Assembly: GCF_012933365.1 (NCBI RefSeq)
Contig: NZ_JABBVZ010000010.1
Coordinates: forward strand, 1 to 64,000
Direction: 5' to 3'
DNA length: 64,000 nucleotides
DNA from: Sulfobacillus harzensis
GTDB lineage: Bacteria; Bacillota; Sulfobacillia; Sulfobacillales; Sulfobacillaceae
The notes under the pieces were generated by a model that was not told where the DNA came from, searched no databases, and saw only the letters and a list, made by a program, of their open reading frames with translations. The translations under genes were made by a program, and so were the position numbers. Below are positions 59,761 to 64,000 of the stretch, piece after piece (the first letter of the stretch is position 1; each line of letters opens with the position of its first letter).

Positions 59761-60954
59761 GTGAGCGATATTCGATTAGCGGGGCGCGTGGCGTCATTAG
59801 CGCCGTCGCCCACCATGACGCTGGACGCCAAAACGAAGGCGCTGATTGGTCAGGGCCAGGATGTGGTTAATCTCACGGCTGGCGAGCCGGACTTTGACAC
59901 GCCGGAGCATATTCGCCTGGCCGCGGCGGATGCCATGAACCGCGGGGAAACCCGATACACGCCGGTCGGTGGCACGCCGCGATTGAAGCAGGCGGCGGCC
60001 GAACGGCTCAAGCTGGATACGGGGATTGACTATGCTCCTGATCAAGTGTTGGTCTCAGCCGGCGCCAAGCATTCGCTCTATAATGCCGTCATGTCGCTGG
60101 TTAATCCGGGCGACGGGGTCCTGTTGCCGGTGCCCTATTGGGTGACCTATCCGGAGCAAATTCGACTGGCCGGCGGCCTGATTGAGTGGGTGCCGATTGC
60201 GCCAGCGCACAAAGATGAGCTCACCGTGGAGGATTTGGAGCGGGCCGTGTCCAAGAAGAGCCGGGGTCTTATTTTGAACTCGCCCTCCAACCCGTCGGGG
60301 GCGGTGATAGGCCGGGGCCATCTTGAAGAGATTGCCGCCTTTTGCCGCGAGCGCGATCTGTGGGTGATTTCCGACGAAATCTATATGCGATTGGTCTATG
60401 ATGGCGTGGAGGCGGTGTCAATTGCGTCATTTCCCGGCATGATGGAGCGTACGATTGTCATCAACGGGGTCTCCAAAGCGTACGCCATGACCGGATGGCG
60501 CATCGGTTATGCGGCGGGTCCCCGGTCGGTAATTCAAGCCATGGCCAACTTGCAGTCGCAATCCACGTCCAACCCCACCTCGATATCCCAAGCCGCCGCC
60601 TTGGCGGCGCTGACGGGACCGCAGGAACCGGTGGAGGAGATGCGGCGCGAGTTTGACCGCCGCCGCCGCTACGCGGTGTCCCGCATTCAGACCATTAAGG
60701 GGCTCGAGGTGAACGATCCGAAGGGTGCCTTCTATCTCTGGGTCAACATGGAGCCGCTGGTGGGCCGCACCATCGCCGGCCGTACCATTACCAATGCCGA
60801 TGATCTGGCATTGGCATGGCTGGAAGAGGCTGGGGTGTCGGTTGTTCCCGGCAGCGGATTCGGGGTGGCCAACTATTTTCGTATGTCCTACGCCACATCC
60901 ATGGAACGTCTGGCGGAAGGTCTCGACCGCATGGAACGATTATTGGGGGAATGA
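59761..60954 (+). CDS. Class I aminotransferase (aspartate aminotransferase type)
   Basis: A 397-residue PLP enzyme of the I-gamma/I-beta aspartate transaminase group. PSPTMTLDAKTKAL, LTAGEPDFDTPEHI, YTPVGGTPRLKQA, LNSPSNPSGAV, and the PLP-lysine segment INGVSKAYAMTGWRIGYA are standard. GTG start at 59761 has AGAAAGGGG upstream. A likely product is an aspartate or broad amino acid transaminase; substrate is inferred only. murD starts 8 bases after its stop. Confidence 0.92.
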   Translation: MSDIRLAGRVASLAPSPTMTLDAKTKALIGQGQDVVNLTAGEPDFDTPEHIRLAAADAMNRGETRYTPVGGTPRLKQAAAERLKLDTGIDYAPDQVLVSAGAKHSLYNAVMSLVNPGDGVLLPVPYWVTYPEQIRLAGGLIEWVPIAPAHKDELTVEDLERAVSKKSRGLILNSPSNPSGAVIGRGHLEEIAAFCRERDLWVISDEIYMRLVYDGVEAVSIASFPGMMERTIVINGVSKAYAMTGWRIGYAAGPRSVIQAMANLQSQSTSNPTSISQAAALAALTGPQEPVEEMRREFDRRRRYAVSRIQTIKGLEVNDPKGAFYLWVNMEPLVGRTIAGRTITNADDLALAWLEEAGVSVVPGSGFGVANYFRMSYATSMERLAEGLDRMERLLGE

Positions 60955-60961
60955 CGGAGGC

Positions 60962-62347
60962 ATGAGTTCGGAACGCATCGGTATTGTGGGGCTGGGGCTT
61001 AATAACCGGCCCCTGGTTCCGTTTCTGATGGCAGAAGGTCATACGCTGGAAATCTTCGATCGCCGGTCCCAGGCCGAGTTGGAGGCGGAACTGGAGTCGT
61101 TGGGGGTCCACGGGGATGTGGAGATTCATGGCGGGCCCAACTATTTATCGGCGTTGGCCGAAGCCCCGATTGAAACGCTCTATTTAACCCCGGGAATGAA
61201 GAAGTTTGGACCGGAGTTGGATGCCCTCAAGGCGCGGGGCGTGCGCTTCACCTGCGAGACCGACTTGTTTTTGACCCATTGTCCCGCACCGGTGATTGGC
61301 ATTACCGGGTCGGCGGGCAAGACCACCACCACGACGCTGGTTGGCGAGGCGCTGAAACGCGACGGCCGTCGTCCGGTGTTTGTGGGCGGCAACATTGGCG
61401 AGCCGCTCTTGCCTCGCTTGCAGGAAATCACCCCAGATTCCTGGGTAGTGATGGAGCTTTCTAGCTTTCAGTTAGATTTGGTTCAGCACAGCCCCCACGG
61501 AGCTGCGCTCTTGAACCTTTATCCCAATCATTTGGATGTCCACCGCGACTTTGAGGACTATAAACAGGCCAAAGGCCATATTTTCCGCTTCCAAAACAAA
61601 GAGGACTGGGCGGTGGTGCCCTTTGACGATGCGGAGATTCAAGAACTGCAGGAACAAGGGGAAGGCCGTCCTGTGTACTTCTCCCTGCATCAGGAAATTC
61701 GGCACGGAGCGTTTCGCAAAAACGGCCAGTTGTGGTGGCGCGGAGGCAATGGAGCCCGACCGGTGGTGGCGGAAAGCGCCTTGAAGCTGATTGGCGCGCA
61801 CAATGTGGCCAACGCCTTGGCCGCTATTGCCATCGTGGCCTCGGCCGGCGGCGATCTGGGCGCTGCGCAGGATGTGTTGTCGAGTTTCACCGGCGTTCCT
61901 CATCGGCTGGAGATGGTGCGCGAGACGGACGGGGTAACCTATATTAATGACTCCATTGCCACGGCCCCGGAGCGCACCATGGCGGCTCTAAAGGCCATCG
62001 AGAAGCCCATCGTGTTAATCTTGGGCGGCTACGACAAAAAGCTGCAATATGATACATTAGCCAAGGCGCTGAATGAGAGCTCGGTGAAGGCCATTGTGGC
62101 CATTGGAGAGGTCAAGCAGCAGATTGCCGAGGCGGTCGGGCGCTATACTCACATCCCGCTGGTTCTAGAAGAGAGCTTCGACCAGGCGGTGGAGCGGGCA
62201 AGCGGCTTGGCCCAACCGGGTGATGTGGTGCTGCTGTCGCCAGCCGCGGCATCTTATGACATGTTTTCAAATTTTGAGGCGCGAGGCCAGCGATTTCGCG
62301 AGATGGTGGGCATCATAAGTCAGACGCGATCGGGTTTTCGGGAGTAA
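60962..62347 (+). CDS. murD: UDP-MurNAc-L-alanine:D-glutamate ligase MurD (displaced)
   Basis: ATP-dependent ligase adding D-Glu to UDP-MurNAc-L-Ala, 461 residues. N-terminal Rossmann domain with [20 protein letters not shown] loop [36 protein letters not shown], and the C-terminal [17 protein letters not shown] and [18 protein letters not shown] that distinguish MurD. ATG at 60962 follows GACGGAGG. It is missing from its usual place after mraY, 47 kb away, and is here coupled to an aminotransferase gene. Confidence 0.94.
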   Translation: MSSERIGIVGLGLNNRPLVPFLMAEGHTLEIFDRRSQAELEAELESLGVHGDVEIHGGPNYLSALAEAPIETLYLTPGMKKFGPELDALKARGVRFTCETDLFLTHCPAPVIGITGSAGKTTTTTLVGEALKRDGRRPVFVGGNIGEPLLPRLQEITPDSWVVMELSSFQLDLVQHSPHGAALLNLYPNHLDVHRDFEDYKQAKGHIFRFQNKEDWAVVPFDDAEIQELQEQGEGRPVYFSLHQEIRHGAFRKNGQLWWRGGNGARPVVAESALKLIGAHNVANALAAIAIVASAGGDLGAAQDVLSSFTGVPHRLEMVRETDGVTYINDSIATAPERTMAALKAIEKPIVLILGGYDKKLQYDTLAKALNESSVKAIVAIGEVKQQIAEAVGRYTHIPLVLEESFDQAVERASGLAQPGDVVLLSPAAASYDMFSNFEARGQRFREMVGIISQTRSGFRE

Positions 62348-62366
62348 TTGGAGGTTTAGACGGTCG

Positions 62367-64000
62367 ATGGAACGCAAAGACATTCGCAACATCGCAATCA
62401 TCGCCCACGTCGACCATGGCAAGACAACCTTGGTGGATGGCATGCTCAAGCAGAGTGGTATGTTTCGCGACCCCAGCCAATTGGGCGAGCGGGTGATGGA
62501 CTCAAATGATTTGGAGCGGGAACGCGGCATTACAATTTTAGCCAAGAACACCGCCATCACGTATAAGGACGTGCTCATCAATATTGTGGACACCCCCGGA
62601 CATGCCGACTTTGGCGGTGAAGTCGAACGGATTCTGTCCATGGTGGATGGGGCGCTTTTAGTCGTGGACGCCAACGAAGGACCCATGCCGCAGACGCGCT
62701 ATGTGCTGCAAAAGGCTCTCAAAGCCGGCATTCGTCCGGTTGTGGTGCTCAACAAGATGGACCGCGAGGGGGCGCGGCCCGAAGAGGTTTTGGAGCAGGT
62801 GTTGGAACTGTTCATCGACTTGGAAGCCAATGATGAGCAGTTGGATTTCCCGGTTCTGTACGCCTCGGCAAAGCAGGGGATCGCATCCACCAATCCCCGG
62901 CTGCCGCTCGAAGGCAATTTAGAACCGTTGTTTGACGCGATTTTGGAGCACATCCCCTATCCTGTCGGCGACGCCGAGGCTCCCTTGCAAATATTGGTTA
63001 CGACGTTGGATCATGATGACTATGTCGGTCGGTTGGCCATCGGTCGCGTGCGCCAGGGGACCTTGAAAACGGGGCAGACGGTGGCGGTGGCCCATCATGA
63101 CGGCGAACTGGAGCGCACCCGGCCGTCCAAGCTCTTCGGCCGCATGGGTCTAAAGCGCACCGAATTGGAATCCGTCACGGTGGGCGACATTGTGACGTTG
63201 GCCGGTTTGTCCAGTGTAACCATTGGCGACACCATCACGGATCCGGACAATCCGGCCCCCTTGCCGCCCATCACGGTGGACGAGCCCACGCTGACCATTT
63301 TGGTGGGAGTGAACACCAGCCCCTTTGCCGGACAGGAAGGGACCTACGTAACCTCGCGCCACCTGCGCGACCGGCTGTTCCGCGAGCAGGAGCGCAACGT
63401 AGCGCTCAGAGTGGAGGAAACGGAGGACGCGGAAGTGTTCCGGGTCTCTGGCCGGGGTGAGCTGCACATTGGCATTCTGCTGGAGGAAATGCGGCGGGAA
63501 GGCTACGAAATGGAGGTTTCCAAACCGGAAGTGATTCTCAGGGAACCCCCCGAAGGGCTCATGGAGCCCATGGAGCGGTTGTTTTTGGACGTGCCGGATG
63601 AATACGTGGGCGCGGTGATGGAGCTTTTGGGACCGCGCCGGGCTACGATGGTGGCCATGGGGCAAGCGGGCCCGGGGCAGACGCGCTTAGAATTTGTTAT
63701 CTCCGCTCGTGGCCTTTTAGGCTTTCGTTCGGCCTTCATCAACCAGACCCGCGGCTACGGCATCATGAACCATTTATTTGAGGGGTATGAGCCGTACGGT
63801 GGGCCTATCGACGAACTGCCACGGGGAGCCCTGGTCGCCATTGAAACCGGAGTGGCGACGTCGTATGCCTTGGACAATGCCCAGGAGCGGGGCGTTTTGT
63901 TCATCGGCCCCGGGACGCCGGTCTATGCCGGCATGGTGGTGGGCGAAAACAGCCGCCCCACCGATTTGGAAATCAACGTGTGCAAGAAGAAGCATGTCAC
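62367..64000 (+). CDS. typA: TypA/BipA translational GTPase (partial, runs off the window)
   Basis: Ribosome-binding GTPase for stress and ribosome assembly. The 544 codons seen cover most of the protein. G1 [10 protein letters not shown]2 RGIT, G3 [13 protein letters not shown]4 NKMD and G5 SAKQ are all intact. Domain II follows, then [21 protein letters not shown] of domain III and the TypA-specific [23 protein letters not shown]. The ATG at 62367 has TTGGAGG upstream. The C-terminal end lies beyond 64000. Confidence 0.97.
   Translation, partial: MERKDIRNIAIIAHVDHGKTTLVDGMLKQSGMFRDPSQLGERVMDSNDLERERGITILAKNTAITYKDVLINIVDTPGHADFGGEVERILSMVDGALLVVDANEGPMPQTRYVLQKALKAGIRPVVVLNKMDREGARPEEVLEQVLELFIDLEANDEQLDFPVLYASAKQGIASTNPRLPLEGNLEPLFDAILEHIPYPVGDAEAPLQILVTTLDHDDYVGRLAIGRVRQGTLKTGQTVAVAHHDGELERTRPSKLFGRMGLKRTELESVTVGDIVTLAGLSSVTIGDTITDPDNPAPLPPITVDEPTLTILVGVNTSPFAGQEGTYVTSRHLRDRLFREQERNVALRVEETEDAEVFRVSGRGELHIGILLEEMRREGYEMEVSKPEVILREPPEGLMEPMERLFLDVPDEYVGAVMELLGPRRATMVAMGQAGPGQTRLEFVISARGLLGFRSAFINQTRGYGIMNHLFEGYEPYGGPIDELPRGALVAIETGVATSYALDNAQERGVLFIGPGTPVYAGMVVGENSRPTDLEINVCKKKHV

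Overview
The window looks like the chromosome of an acidophilic, spore-forming Firmicute, most likely Sulfobacillus or a close relative. This is an inference. It rests on a Bacillus-like order of cell-division and sporulation genes, genuine sigma-E, sigma-G, SpoIIGA and SpoIIR, and on copper proteins typical of iron/sulfur-oxidising acidophiles (an AcoP-like cupredoxin with an unusual cytochrome oxidase, a sulfocyanin, a DoxX-family protein). No CRISPR array, insertion sequence or prophage was seen.

Layout. 1-3.8 kb: a minus-strand respiratory operon, AcoP-like cupredoxin, coxB, coxA. 3.8-3.9 kb: tRNA-Ala(CGC). 4.2-21.9 kb: the dcw cluster (mraZ, rsmH, ftsL-like, two class B PBPs, murE, murF, mraY, ftsW, murG, murB, murA, DUF881, sbp, ftsA, ftsZ), with candidate MraZ boxes in front and a strong terminator behind. 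murD and divIB/ftsQ are missing from it. 21.9-28.9 kb: sporulation control, spoIIGA-sigE and sigG-spoIIR, followed by an ylmC-like gene. Between sigE and sigG sits a 3.3-kb accessory block with a sulfocyanin lipoprotein, an AniA-like NirK lipoprotein and an NRAMP-like transporter. 29-37.7 kb: an MFS transporter, then pgeF, ylmE, sepF, ylmG, divIVA, a T-box leader with ileS, lspA and an rluD-family gene, in the Bacillus order. 37.7-39.5 kb: two tandem MscS-type channels on the minus strand. 39.8-50.0 kb: the complete pyrimidine operon pyrR-B-C-carA-carB-K-D-F-E behind one PyrR attenuator. 50.1-54.1 kb: minus-strand DoxX, GNAT, crotonase and RqcH genes. 54.3-64 kb: a DHA2 drug exporter, DUF2007, D-amino acid aminotransferase, TrmL, a CaCA antiporter, an alpha/beta-SASP-like protein, a creatininase-family enzyme, an aminotransferase, the displaced murD, and typA running off the end.

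How the genes work together. The 4-22 kb block makes peptidoglycan precursors and the divisome. Its neighbours hold the forespore/mother-cell switch: sigG and spoIIR lie behind a sequence that fits the sigma-F promoter consensus very well, while spoIIGA-sigE lie behind a promoter with the unusually long spacer known from the Spo0A-controlled spoIIG promoter. SpoIIR made in the forespore would activate SpoIIGA to process pro-sigma-E, so both ends of the signalling path are encoded within 6 kb. The copper proteins at both ends of the first 26 kb point to electron transport from an external donor to oxygen and perhaps nitrite.
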